This document shows positions 42,848 through 51,156 of a stretch of 64,000 nucleotides of DNA, piece by piece. Each line of letters opens with the position of its first letter. Within the stretch, counting starts at the first letter, position 1. Origin of the DNA: Cellulomonas sp. KH9 (GTDB lineage Bacteria > Actinomycetota > Actinomycetes > Actinomycetales > Cellulomonadaceae); assembly GCF_900114185.1 (NCBI RefSeq), contig NZ_FOSE01000002.1, positions 249,909 to 313,908 of the forward strand. The letters run 5' to 3'. Position numbers and translations under genes: made by a program. Below the pieces are notes generated by a model. It was not told the DNA's origin. It searched no databases and saw only the letters and a list, made by a program, of their open reading frames with translations.

Positions 42848-44638
42848 GTGTCCACCTCACGCGTGCGCCGCCTGCGCACCGCGCTCGGCAGCCTCGTCGC
42901 CGCCGGCGCCCTCACCCTCCCGCTCGCCCTGTCCGCGGCACCGGCGCAGGCCGCGCCCACCGACGACTGGCTGCACGTGCAGGGCAGCACGATCGTCGAC
43001 GCCTCCGGCAAGGAGGTGTGGCTCACCGGCGTCAACTGGTTCGGGTTCAACGCCACCGAACGCGTCTTCCACGGGCTGTGGTCGGCGAACATGCGGACCC
43101 TGACGCGCGACATCGCCGCCCGTGGCCTCAACGTCGTGCGCGTGCCCATCTCCACCCAGCTGCTGCTGGAGTGGAAGGCCGGCACGTTCACCAAGCCGAA
43201 CGTCAACGAGTTCGCCAACCCGGAGCTGGCGGGCCTCAACAGCCTGCAGGTCTTCGAGACGTGGCTCGACATGTGCGAGGAGTACGGCATCAAGGTCTTC
43301 CTCGACGTGCACAGCGCCGAGGCCGACAACTCCGGACACGTCTACCCCACGTGGTGGAAGGGCGACATCACCACCGAGAAGGTCTACGAGGGCTGGGAGT
43401 GGGCCGCGACCCGCTGGAAGAACGACGACACGATCATCGGTGCCGACATCAAGAACGAGCCGCACGGCACCCAGGGCGACACCGAGCGCGCCAAGTGGGA
43501 CGGCTCGACCGACAAGGACAACTTCAAGCACTTCGCCGAGACGGCGTCACGCAAGGTCCTCGCGATCAACCCGAACTGGCTCGTCTTCATCGAGGGCATC
43601 GAGATCTACCCCAAGCCCGGGGTGTCGTGGTCGTCGAAGGGTCTGACGGACTACTACGGCACGTGGTGGGGCGGCAACCTGCGCGGCGTGCGCGACTTCC
43701 CCATCGACCTGGGCGCGAACCAGGACCAGCTCGTGTACTCCCCGCACGACTACGGCCCGCTGGTGTACGAGCAGCCGTGGTTCACGGGCGACTTCGACCG
43801 CGCCAGCCTCGAGCGCGACGTGTGGGACCCGAACTGGCTGTACCTGCACAAGGAGGGCATCGCGCCGCTGCTCATCGGTGAGTGGGGCGGGTTCATGGAC
43901 GGCGGCAAGAACGAGAAGTGGATGCTCGCGCTGCGGGACCTCATCGTGGACCGCCGCCTGAGCCACACCTTCTGGGTGCTGAACCCGAACTCGGGGGACA
44001 CCGGCGGCCTGCTCGGGTACGACTGGGCGACCTGGGACGAGGAGAAGTACGCGCTGCTGGAGCCGGCGCTGTGGCAGCAGGGCGGCAAGTTCGTCGGGCT
44101 CGACCACGACGTCCCGCTCGGCGGCGCCGGCAGCACGACCGGCATCTCCCTCTCGCAGGCGACCGGGACCGGGGCCACACCGACCCCGTCGGTCACCCCC
44201 ACGGTGCGTCCGACGCTCACCCCGACCCCGACCCCGACGCCGTCCGCGTCGGTCTCCCCCGGCCCGACCGCCACCCCCACCGCCCCGCCGACCGCGGGGC
44301 CCACCCCGACGACCCCGCCGACCGGGGCCTGCACCGTGACGTACAGCGCGAGCTCGTGGAGCACGGGCCTGTCCGGCGCCGTGCGGCTGACCAACACCGG
44401 CAGCACCCTGTCGGGGTGGACGCTGACCTTCACCGCCCCGGCGGGCGTGACCGTCACGCAGGGCTGGGGCGGCACCTGGTCGCAGTCCGGGACTGCGGTC
44501 ACGGTGACCAACGCCACCTGGAACGGCGCCCTCGCAGCCGGCGGCACGGCGGAGATCGGCTTCAACGCGTCGCACGGCGGCACCGCCGGCACACCCACGG
44601 GCTTCGCGCTCAACGGTGCCCGGTGCGTCGTCGGCTGA
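42848..44638 (+). CDS. Secreted GH5 cellulase (endoglucanase) with CBM2
   Basis: A secreted endo-beta-1,4-glucanase. The 596-residue protein has a Sec signal peptide (cleavage after APAQA, residue 35) and a GH5 catalytic domain (about 36-440). The proton donor is in DIKNEPHG (Glu about 204) and the nucleophile in LIGEWGG (Glu about 345). A Pro/Thr linker (about 440-492) and a CBM2 (493-596) follow. The CBM2 is closely similar to that of the GH6 enzyme (both share TWSQSGT and ALAAGG/TLAAGG). AGGAGA precedes the GTG start. An upstream hairpin separates it from the GH6 gene and no clear promoter of its own was identified. Confidence 0.93.
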   Translation: MSTSRVRRLRTALGSLVAAGALTLPLALSAAPAQAAPTDDWLHVQGSTIVDASGKEVWLTGVNWFGFNATERVFHGLWSANMRTLTRDIAARGLNVVRVPISTQLLLEWKAGTFTKPNVNEFANPELAGLNSLQVFETWLDMCEEYGIKVFLDVHSAEADNSGHVYPTWWKGDITTEKVYEGWEWAATRWKNDDTIIGADIKNEPHGTQGDTERAKWDGSTDKDNFKHFAETASRKVLAINPNWLVFIEGIEIYPKPGVSWSSKGLTDYYGTWWGGNLRGVRDFPIDLGANQDQLVYSPHDYGPLVYEQPWFTGDFDRASLERDVWDPNWLYLHKEGIAPLLIGEWGGFMDGGKNEKWMLALRDLIVDRRLSHTFWVLNPNSGDTGGLLGYDWATWDEEKYALLEPALWQQGGKFVGLDHDVPLGGAGSTTGISLSQATGTGATPTPSVTPTVRPTLTPTPTPTPSASVSPGPTATPTAPPTAGPTPTTPPTGACTVTYSASSWSTGLSGAVRLTNTGSTLSGWTLTFTAPAGVTVTQGWGGTWSQSGTAVTVTNATWNGALAAGGTAEIGFNASHGGTAGTPTGFALNGARCVVG

Positions 44639-44679
44639 GGCTGCCCGGCCCGTCCGGACGGACCGAGCGCCCGTGACCC

Positions 44680-44715
44680 GGTCGGCTGCCGCACCCCGAG
44701 GTGCGGCAGCCGACC
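44680..44715. terminator. Bidirectional hairpin after the GH5 gene
   Basis: GGTCGGCTGCCGCACC (44680-44695) and GGTGCGGCAGCCGACC (44700-44715) form a perfect 16-bp stem with a CCGA loop between convergent genes. Confidence 0.75.
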
Positions 44716-44720
44716 GCAGG

Positions 44721-45779
44721 TCAGGGCGCGGCGGTGCCGTGCAGGGCCTCGCCCAGCGCGGCGAGGAGGTCGTCGACGTCCTGCTCCGTGGTGTCGAACG
44801 CGCACATGAGCCGCACCGTGCCGTCGGCGACGTCCCAGTCGTAGAACCGCCACGTGCGCCGCAGTGCGGCGGCGACCGGCCGCGGCAGCCGCACGAACAC
44901 CCCGTTGGCCTCGGTCGGCAGGGCGATCTCCAGCCCGAGCGCGTCCAGCCCGGCGCGCAGGCGTGCCGCCATCGTGTTGGCACGCTGCGCGGACCGCAGC
45001 CACAGGTCGCCCTCGTACAGCGCGACCAGCTGCGCCGAGACGAACCGCATCTTCGAGGCCAGCTGCATCCCGGCCTTGCGCAGGTACTCCACCCCGTCGA
45101 CGGCGCCGGGGTCGAGGACCACGACCGCCTCGCCGAGCAGCAGCCCGTTCTTCGTGCCCCCGAGGGACAGCACGTCGACCCCGCAGTCGGTGGTCAGCGC
45201 ACGCAGCGGCAGGCCCAGGTGCGCGGCCGCGTTGGCGATCCGGGACCCGTCCACGTGCACCCGCATGCCCAGCGCGTGCGCCTGGTCGCACAGCTCGCGG
45301 ACCGCGTCCGGGGTGTACACCGTGCCCAGCTCGGTGGCCTGCGTGAGGGAGACGACCCCGGGCTGCGCGCGGTGCACGTCACCGAACCCCCAGGCCTGGC
45401 GCGCGACCAGGTCGGGTGTGAGGCGACCGTCCGGCGTGGGCACGGTCAGCAGCTTCAGTCCGCCGACACGCTCCGGTGCGCCGTTCTCGTCGGTGTTGAC
45501 GTGCGCGGTCTCGGCGCACACCACGGCACCCCAGCGCGGCAGCATCGCCTGCAGGGCCACCACGTTGGCGCCGGTGCCGTTGAGCACCGGGTAGGCGGCG
45601 GCCGCATCGCCGAGGTGCGTGCGCACCACCTCCTGCAGCCGCTCGGTCCACGGGTCGTCCCCGTAGGCGGGCTCGTGCCCGACGTTGGCGGCCGCGACGG
45701 CGGCCAGCACCTCGGGGTGCACACCGGCGTAGTTGTCGGAGGCGAAGTGACGGGTACCGGGCGCGTGCGGATCGTTCAC
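44721..45779 (-). CDS. Low-specificity L-threonine aldolase (beta-eliminating lyase family)
   Basis: A pyridoxal-phosphate enzyme that cleaves threonine or related beta-hydroxy amino acids to glycine and an aldehyde. The 352-residue protein starts near RHFASDNYAGVHPEVL. It has the cofactor-contact segments NGTGANVVALQ, HVDGSRIANAAAHLGLPL and the PLP-binding lysine in LGGTKNGLLLGE. Fold type and motif order match the threonine aldolase family. The GTG at 45779 follows a GGGGG run, and GACACT ends 6 bases before it, a weak form of the leaderless hexamer. It faces away from the DUF6328 gene. Confidence 0.88.
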   Translation of the reverse strand: MNDPHAPGTRHFASDNYAGVHPEVLAAVAAANVGHEPAYGDDPWTERLQEVVRTHLGDAAAAYPVLNGTGANVVALQAMLPRWGAVVCAETAHVNTDENGAPERVGGLKLLTVPTPDGRLTPDLVARQAWGFGDVHRAQPGVVSLTQATELGTVYTPDAVRELCDQAHALGMRVHVDGSRIANAAAHLGLPLRALTTDCGVDVLSLGGTKNGLLLGEAVVVLDPGAVDGVEYLRKAGMQLASKMRFVSAQLVALYEGDLWLRSAQRANTMAARLRAGLDALGLEIALPTEANGVFVRLPRPVAAALRRTWRFYDWDVADGTVRLMCAFDTTEQDVDDLLAALGEALHGTAAP

Positions 45780-45881
45780 GCCCCCAGTGTCCCCGACGCG
45801 TCGGACGGGTCGGCACCCGGGCGTGCGCGACCTCCCTCGGACCGGCATGATCCGTGCAGCCCACCCACCAGAGGAGCCCGC

Positions 45882-46436
45882 ATGGCACGCACCGGCGGCG
45901 ACGCCCGACCCGCCGACACCGGGAGCACGGACGTCCCCACCCCGGAGGGCCGCGGCACCGACCCGGACGGCCGCGACGAGACGTACATCGAGCGGATGGA
46001 CCGCAACTGGGACGAGCTGCTGCAGGAGCTGCGCGTCACGCAGACCGGCACGCAGATCCTCACGGGCTTCCTGCTGACGCTGCCCTTCCAGTCCCGGTTC
46101 GCGGACCTCGACGACTACCAGCGCGACGTCTACCTGGTGCTCGTCGTGCTCGCCGCGCTGGCCACCGTGCTGATCGTCGCGCCGGTCAGCCTGCACCGGC
46201 TGCTCTTCCGCCGCCGCCTCAAGCCGCAGCTGGTGGACGCCGCGCACTGGTTCGCCCGCGCCGGGCTGGCAGCGCTCGCACTGGTGCTGTCGGGCGCGAC
46301 CATGCTGCTGTTCGACGTCGTGCTCTCGCGGACGGCGGGGCGCCTCGTCAGCGGCGCGCTGCTGCTCGTGATCGTGCTCGCGTGGCTGGTGCTGCCCCGG
46401 CTGATCGCGCGTCGTGCGGAGCGCAGCACTCCCTGA
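45882..46436 (+). CDS. DUF6328 family membrane protein
   Basis: The 184-residue protein has a charged N-terminus with ETYIERMDRNWDELLQELRVTQTG, the conserved block of this actinobacterial family. Four membrane helices follow (about 70-85, 88-108, 128-148 and 155-172). No enzymatic motif is present and the function is unknown. GAGGAG lies 7 bases before ATG 45882. It is convergent to the HU gene, from which it is separated by a duplicated hairpin. Confidence 0.8.
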   Translation: MARTGGDARPADTGSTDVPTPEGRGTDPDGRDETYIERMDRNWDELLQELRVTQTGTQILTGFLLTLPFQSRFADLDDYQRDVYLVLVVLAALATVLIVAPVSLHRLLFRRRLKPQLVDAAHWFARAGLAALALVLSGATMLLFDVVLSRTAGRLVSGALLLVIVLAWLVLPRLIARRAERSTP

Positions 46437-46448
46437 CCACGGGACGGC

Positions 46449-46490
46449 GACGGCCCCGGACCGCACCGATCGGTGAGGTCCGGGGCCGTC
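46449..46490. terminator. Bidirectional hairpin between the DUF6328 and HU genes
   Basis: GACGGCCCCGGACC (46449-46462) and GGTCCGGGGCCGTC (46477-46490) form a perfect 14-bp stem; the loop contains the palindrome CACCGATCGGTG. A second copy of most of this unit follows directly. Confidence 0.7.
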
Positions 46491-46533
46491 GGGTCCGGAC
46501 CGCACCGATCGGTGAGGTCCGGGGCCGTCGGGT
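46456..46533. repeat. Two exact 39-bp tandem repeats
   Basis: The unit beginning CCGGACCGCACCGATCGG is repeated without mismatch at 46456-46494 and 46495-46533. It duplicates the loop and right arm of the terminator hairpin in the 100-base gap between convergent genes. Confidence 0.85.
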
Positions 46534-46536
46534 CAC

Positions 46537-46818
46537 TCAGTCCTGGACGGCGCGCTTCAGGGCGCTGCCGGCCGTGATCTTCACACGGTGGCCCGCCGGG
46601 ATCTCCAGCTTCTCGCCGGTCTGCGGGTTGACGCCCGTGCGCGCGGCACGGTCGGCGCGCGCGACCGCGAGGAAGCCGGGGATCGACACGCCGCCGCCGG
46701 CGGCGAGCTGCTCGACGACGACCTCCTGCAGGGCCTTGAGCGCCTTGTCGGTGTCGGCGTTGGTGAGCCCGGCCTTCGCGGCGACGGCCTGGACGAGCTC
46801 GGTGCGGTTGACGCTCAC
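46537..46818 (-). CDS. hup: HU-family DNA-binding protein
   Basis: HU bends and compacts DNA as a dimer. The 93-residue protein has the standard length and fold: MSVNRTELVQAVAAKAGLTNADTDKALKAL helices, then the beta-arm region ARADRAARTGVNPQTGEKLEIPAG and the closing VKITAGSALKRAVQD. It lacks the Lys/Ala-rich C-terminal tail of mycobacterial HupB, so it is the plain HU form. The GTG start lies about 90 bases after a TAGGGT element (46911-46906, minus strand). It is monocistronic. Confidence 0.94.
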   Translation of the reverse strand: MSVNRTELVQAVAAKAGLTNADTDKALKALQEVVVEQLAAGGGVSIPGFLAVARADRAARTGVNPQTGEKLEIPAGHRVKITAGSALKRAVQD

Positions 46819-46905
46819 GGAGTCTGCTCCTCGGTACTCGGTTCACTCCCCCGGCCGGGTACGGGCCGGGGCGGTGCGGCACGTCGGGCGTGCGCACGGC
46901 CACCG

Positions 46906-46911
46906 ACCCTA
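46906..46911 (-). promoter_or_regulatory. -10 element of the HU gene
   Basis: TAGGGT on the minus strand, 88 bases before GTG 46818. It would give a leader of about 80 bases. No clear -35 was identified. Confidence 0.4.
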
Positions 46912-46957
46912 GCCTCGCCACCCCTGTACAGCCCGCCGACGCGGCCGGTTTCGGCGC

Positions 46958-47995
46958 TCAGCGTCGTGCACGCTGCCGCACCTCGTGCGCCGGACGGGTC
47001 GTCACGACACGTTCGGGGCCGATCCCGTGGGCCACCGCACGCTCGCACCCCACCCGCAACCAGTCGAGCTGGCCGGGTGCGTGCGCGTCGGAGTCGATCG
47101 TGACGTCGCACCCGGCGTCGACCGCGACCTGCAGCAGCTCGTGCGGCGGGTCCAGCCGGTCCGGGCGGCAGTTGATCTCGACCGCGACGCCGTGCTCGGC
47201 GCACGCGTCGAAGACCGCGCGGGCGTCGAACTCGCTCGGCGGCCGGTGCTTGTCGCCCACCTGCCGACCGGTGCAGTGCCCCAGCACGTCGGTACGCGGG
47301 TCGCGCACCGCGGTGAGCATGCGGCGTGTCATCGCCGTGCGGTCCATGCGCAGCTTCGAGTGGACCGACGCCACGACGACGTCCAGCTCGTCGAGCAGCT
47401 CGGGGTCCTGGTCGAGCGTGCCGTCCTCGAGGACGTCCACCTCGATGCCGCTGAGCACCTCGAACGGGGCGACCACCGGGCGCAGCGCGGCGAGCTGGTC
47501 CAGCTGGGCGCGCAGCCGCGCGGCCGACAGGCCGTGCGCGACCGTGAGCCGGGGCGAGTGGTCCGTGACGGCCAGGTACTCGCGTCCGAGCCCGACGGCG
47601 GCCAGGACCATCTCCTGCACGGGGGCCGACCCGTCGCTGGCGTCCGTGTGGGTGTGCAGGTCACCACGCAGCGCGGCGTGCAGGGCAGCCCCCTGCGGGG
47701 TGAGGCCCGCGTCCTGCTCGGCCGCACGGGCCTCCAGCTCGTCGAGCGTCGGCACGGCACGTCCTGCCATCGCGCGTGACACCACCCCCGCGGTGCTGCT
47801 GCCGACCGCGGGCAGGTCCGTCAGGGACCCGGCCGCGGCGAGGGCCGCCAGGCGCGCCGGGTCCTGCCGCTCGACCGTGCGGGCGGCCGCCCGGTACGCC
47901 TCCGAGCGGTACCGGCCCGCCTGCTCGCGCTCGAGCAGGAACGCGATGCGACGCAGCGTCGCGACGGCCCGCTCCTGGTCGTCCTGCGCGCTCAC
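46958..47995 (-). CDS. PHP-domain phosphoesterase with PolX-like helix-hairpin-helix N-terminus
   Basis: The 345-residue protein combines an N-terminal helical region with an HhH motif (about 5-95, LRRIAFLLEREQAGRYRSEAY and LPAVGSSTAGVVSRAMAG), as at the front of family X polymerases, with a C-terminal PHP domain (about 110-335). The metal-binding set is complete: GDLHTHTDASDG, VTDHS, GIEVDV, VASVHSKL, LGHCTG, EINCRPDRLD and TIDSDAH. The polymerase palm that separates these parts in PolX is absent. It overlaps ku by four bases (GTGA), so it is co-translated with Ku and may process DNA ends. That role is inference. Confidence 0.85.
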   Translation of the reverse strand: MSAQDDQERAVATLRRIAFLLEREQAGRYRSEAYRAAARTVERQDPARLAALAAAGSLTDLPAVGSSTAGVVSRAMAGRAVPTLDELEARAAEQDAGLTPQGAALHAALRGDLHTHTDASDGSAPVQEMVLAAVGLGREYLAVTDHSPRLTVAHGLSAARLRAQLDQLAALRPVVAPFEVLSGIEVDVLEDGTLDQDPELLDELDVVVASVHSKLRMDRTAMTRRMLTAVRDPRTDVLGHCTGRQVGDKHRPPSEFDARAVFDACAEHGVAVEINCRPDRLDPPHELLQVAVDAGCDVTIDSDAHAPGQLDWLRVGCERAVAHGIGPERVVTTRPAHEVRQRARR

Positions 47996-49062
47996 GACGC
48001 CTTGCTGCGCGCCCGCCGCCGCGGCGTGGCCTGCTCGTCGGCCCCCTCCTTCGCCGCCGCGGACCGACGCCTCGTGCCCGTGCCGCTCGTCGCGTCGTCA
48101 CCCGTGCCGCTCGTCGCCGCACCCGCCTTGCGGCCACGACCCTTCGCGCCCTTGTCGGTGGACGCCTCACCGGCGGCGTCCTTCGTCGCGCGCGTGCGTG
48201 TGCCGGAGGTCGTGCGCGTGCGTGCCGCCGGCTTCTCCTTCTCGGTCGGGGCGTCGTCGGCGTCCTCGCCCCGGGCCGCACGCGCCTTCTCGACGGAGCG
48301 CTGCAGGGCCGCGAGCAGGTCGACGACCTCGCCGCCGCCCTCGCCGGCCTCCTCCTCGGGCGGTGCGGGACGGGCCTGCGTGTCCCCCGACGACACCTTG
48401 GTCTCGATCAGCTGCTCGAGCGCCGCCACGTACGCGTCCTCGTACTGCGAGGGGTCGAAGTCCCCCGCCAGGGACTCCACCAGCGACGACGCCATCGTCA
48501 GCTCCTGCGGGCGCACCGTCACGTCGTCGTCCAGCACCGGGAAGTCGGCCTCCCGCACCTCGTCGGGCCACAGCAGCGTCTGCAGCACGATGACCTTGTC
48601 CCGCACCCGCAGCACCGCCATGGACTCCCGCTGCCGGATCGCGACCTTCACCACCGCGACCCGGTCCGTCTCCTCCAGCGCACCGCGCAGCAGCGCGTAC
48701 GGCTTGGCGGCCGTGCGGTCCGGCTCCAGGTAGTACGTCTTCTGCAGCATGATCGGGTCGACCTGGTCGGCCGGCACGAACTCGAGCACCTCGATCTCGC
48801 GCTCGGTGGCCAGGGGCAGCTGCTCGAAGTCCTCGTCCGTGAGGACGACCAGCTCACCGTCCTCCGTCTCGTAGCCCTTCGCGATGTCCGACCACTCCAC
48901 GGCCTCACCGTCGATGCTGCACACCTTGCGGTACCGGATGCGGCCACCGTCCTCGCGGTGCACCTGGTGCAGCCGGACCTCGTGCTCCCCCGTCGCGGCG
49001 TAGAGCCGCACGGGCACGTTCACCAGGCCGAAGGCCACGGCGCCCTTCCAGATCGCCCGCAC
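47992..49062 (-). CDS. ku: Ku protein (non-homologous end joining)
   Basis: Bacterial Ku binds DNA double-strand ends as a ring dimer and recruits LigD. The 356-residue protein starts RAIWKGAVAFGLVNVPVRLY and contains the beta-barrel core (IRYRKVCSIDGEAVEWSDIAKGYE, EIEVLEFVPADQVDPIMLQKTYYL) and the dimerisation helices up to about 250. About 95 residues of Lys/Arg/Ala/Thr-rich tail follow, typical of actinobacterial Ku and likely DNA-binding. GTG 49062 is chosen for GGGAGGA upstream and the family start. It is divergent from the LigD genes, 89 bases away. Confidence 0.94.
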   Translation of the reverse strand: MRAIWKGAVAFGLVNVPVRLYAATGEHEVRLHQVHREDGGRIRYRKVCSIDGEAVEWSDIAKGYETEDGELVVLTDEDFEQLPLATEREIEVLEFVPADQVDPIMLQKTYYLEPDRTAAKPYALLRGALEETDRVAVVKVAIRQRESMAVLRVRDKVIVLQTLLWPDEVREADFPVLDDDVTVRPQELTMASSLVESLAGDFDPSQYEDAYVAALEQLIETKVSSGDTQARPAPPEEEAGEGGGEVVDLLAALQRSVEKARAARGEDADDAPTEKEKPAARTRTTSGTRTRATKDAAGEASTDKGAKGRGRKAGAATSGTGDDATSGTGTRRRSAAAKEGADEQATPRRRARSKAS

Positions 49063-49151
49063 GGCACGTCCTCCCTCGTCGTGACGACAGCACCGCTCCC
49101 CCACGGGCCGCCCCACGCGACCGCTGCGCCGTCCACGGGCAGGATGGACCC

Positions 49152-50087
49152 GTGGAGCCCATGCTCGCCACCCCTGCGCCCGCACCGGCCGCCCTGCCGC
49201 ACGGGCGGGACTGGGTCTACGAGGTGAAGTGGGACGGCGTCCGCGTCCTCGCCGACGTGCGCGACGGCACCGTGCGGCTGGGCAGCCGCAACGAGCGCGA
49301 CGTCACCCCGGCGTACCCCGAGCTGCGCGGCCTGGCCGACCTCGGGGACGTGCTCCTCGACGGGGAGGTCGTGCTCATGGAGCGGGGCCGGCCGTCCTTC
49401 CCGGCCCTCGCCGAGCGCATGCACGTGCGCGACGCCCGGCGCGCCGAGGCCCTGGCCGCGGCGCGACCCGTCACGTACCTCGTGTTCGACGTCCTGCGCC
49501 GCAGCGGCCAGGACCTCGCGCCGCTGCCGCTGCGCGCACGGCGCGCCGTCCTCGAGGACCTGCCCCTGCCCGAGCACGTCCAGGTCTCCCCCTGGTACGA
49601 CGACGGCGACGACCTCTGGCAGGTCACCGCCGCCCACGGGCTCGAGGGCGTCGTCGCCAAGCGCACCGACTCCACCTACCGACCCGGTCGGCGGTCGCCC
49701 GACTGGGTGAAGTCCGCGCACCGGCGCACCCGCACGGCACTCGTCGGCGGCTGGCGCCCGGAGTCCACCGGGACAGGGCGCCTCGGCGCCGTGCTGCTGG
49801 GTGCCCCGGACGCCGACGGCGCCCTGCGCTACCTGTGCCGCGCCGGCTCCGGGCTCGCCGGCCCCGCGGCCCGCGCCATGCGCGAGCGCCTCGCCCCCCT
49901 CGAGCGCGCCACCAGCCCGTTCGCCGACGACGTGCCCGCCGTCGACGCCCGCGGCACCATCTGGTGCGACCCGGTGGTCGTGACCGACATCCTCTACCTG
50001 GGTCGCACACCGACCGGGCGCCTGCGCCAGCCGGTCGTGCGCGGTGTGCGGACCGACACCACGGCCGACCCGTGGGACCAGCCCTGA
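49152..50087 (+). CDS. ligD: ATP-dependent DNA ligase (LigD ligase domain, stand-alone)
   Basis: Seals double-strand breaks in end joining. The 311-residue protein contains only the ligase module. Motif I EVKWDGVR holds the adenylated Lys (about residue 26); DGEVVL and LVFDVL follow, then EGVVAKRTDSTYRPGRRSPDWVK, and an OB-fold tail (about 200-300) with GTIWCDPVVVTDILY. The polymerase part is a separate gene 58 bases downstream and no phosphoesterase domain is present. CAGGAT ends 7 bases before GTG 49152, a one-base variant of the leaderless hexamer. It is divergent from ku. Confidence 0.9.
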   Translation: MEPMLATPAPAPAALPHGRDWVYEVKWDGVRVLADVRDGTVRLGSRNERDVTPAYPELRGLADLGDVLLDGEVVLMERGRPSFPALAERMHVRDARRAEALAAARPVTYLVFDVLRRSGQDLAPLPLRARRAVLEDLPLPEHVQVSPWYDDGDDLWQVTAAHGLEGVVAKRTDSTYRPGRRSPDWVKSAHRRTRTALVGGWRPESTGTGRLGAVLLGAPDADGALRYLCRAGSGLAGPAARAMRERLAPLERATSPFADDVPAVDARGTIWCDPVVVTDILYLGRTPTGRLRQPVVRGVRTDTTADPWDQP

Positions 50088-50145
50088 CACCCCGCGCGGA
50101 CCTGACACCCGACCCGCCCCGCGAACCCGAGGAGACGCCGACCGC

Positions 50146-51027
50146 ATGACCGCCGAGCGCCGCACCGTGGACGTCGGCGGCCGTCCCGTCCGGCTGACCC
50201 ACCTCGACCGGGTCCTGTACCCCGCGACGGGCACCACCAAGGCCGAGGTCATGGACTACCTCGTGCGCGTCGAGCCGGCGATCCTGCGCCAGCTGCGGGA
50301 CCGACCCGTCACACGCATCCGCTGGCCCGGAGGCGTCGACGGCGAGAAGTTCTTCGAGAAGAACGTCCCCCGCGGCGCCCCGTCCTGGCTGCGGCACCAG
50401 CGCCTGCCCGCGTCCCCCGGCACGGACGACGAGGGCACGACCCTCGACCTGCCGTTCATCGACGACCTGGCAGGGCTGATGTGGGCGGCCAACTCCGGCG
50501 CCCTCGAGCTGCACACCCCGCAGTGGACCGTCGGACCGCGCGGAGGCCTGCGGGGCGCCGACCGCCTCGTCGTGGACCTCGACCCCGGACCCGGCGCCGG
50601 GCTCGACGAGTGCGCCCGCGTCGCGCACCTCGTCGCCGAGAGGCTCGCCACCGAAGGGCTCGGACGCACGGTGCCCGTCACCTCCGGCTCCAAGGGCCTG
50701 CAGCTCTACGCGCCGCTGCCCCGGCCCCGCCCCGCGACCGAGGTGCGGCAGCTCGCGCACGACCTGGCCCATGCGCTCGCGGGCGAGCACCCGGACCTGG
50801 TGGTCGCGGTGCAGCGCAAGGACCTGCGCGGCGGGAAGGTGCTCCTGGACTGGTCGCAGAACCACCCGGCGAAGACCACGATCACGCCGTGGTCGCTGCG
50901 CGGTCGGGACCGACCCACGGTCGCGGCACCACGGGACTGGGACGAGATCGGTCCCGGGCTGCGGCAGCTGACGGCCGACGAGGCGGCGGACCGCCTCGCA
51001 CGCGACGGCGACCCGTTCGACCTCTGA
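50146..51027 (+). CDS. LigD-type polymerase/primase domain protein
   Basis: A primase-polymerase that fills or extends DNA ends during end joining. The 293-residue protein is the LigD polymerase domain alone. It starts ERRTVDVGGRPVRLTHLDRVLYP and has EKFFEKNVPRGAPSWL, ADRLVVDLDPGPG with the catalytic Asp pair (about residues 141-147), TSGSKGLQLYAPL, and VLLDWSQNHPAKTTITPWSLRG near the end. AGGAG lies 13-17 bases before ATG 50146. It forms an operon with the stand-alone ligase. Confidence 0.92.
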   Translation: MTAERRTVDVGGRPVRLTHLDRVLYPATGTTKAEVMDYLVRVEPAILRQLRDRPVTRIRWPGGVDGEKFFEKNVPRGAPSWLRHQRLPASPGTDDEGTTLDLPFIDDLAGLMWAANSGALELHTPQWTVGPRGGLRGADRLVVDLDPGPGAGLDECARVAHLVAERLATEGLGRTVPVTSGSKGLQLYAPLPRPRPATEVRQLAHDLAHALAGEHPDLVVAVQRKDLRGGKVLLDWSQNHPAKTTITPWSLRGRDRPTVAAPRDWDEIGPGLRQLTADEAADRLARDGDPFDL

Positions 51028-51156
51028 GCAGCTCGCACGACCCCCGACCAGGTCGCGCACCCGGCCACCGGCTCCGATGGCGGGGCGTCGCGGCTCCTGG
51101 CAGCGTGGACGTCACCCCGGGCCGGACGAGCCCGGCGCGTCTGCGAAGGAGTGGTC

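Noticed and set aside
42848-42960. Twin-arginine signal peptide on the GH5 cellulase (VRRLR)
   Set aside because: The residues after RR do not fit the RRxFLK pattern; the peptide reads as an ordinary Sec signal ending in AQA.
40078-43329. 1083-codon minus-strand ORF opposite the LacI and GH6 genes
   Set aside because: Its product is low-complexity Arg/Gly/Val sequence with no domain; it is a shadow caused by high GC and strong third-position bias of the real genes.
40540-44700. CelR boxes (TGGGAGCGCTCCCA) controlling the cellulases
   Set aside because: The region was read for this palindrome and near matches; none was found.
46456-46533. Attachment site or insertion scar marked by the 39-bp direct repeat
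   Set aside because: The copies are adjacent with nothing between them, no tRNA or integrase is near, and the unit is part of the terminator hairpin.
47992-50087. Ku and LigD as part of a mobile or phage-borne element
   Set aside because: Composition and promoter style match the flanking genes and no integrase, transposase or repeat border is present.
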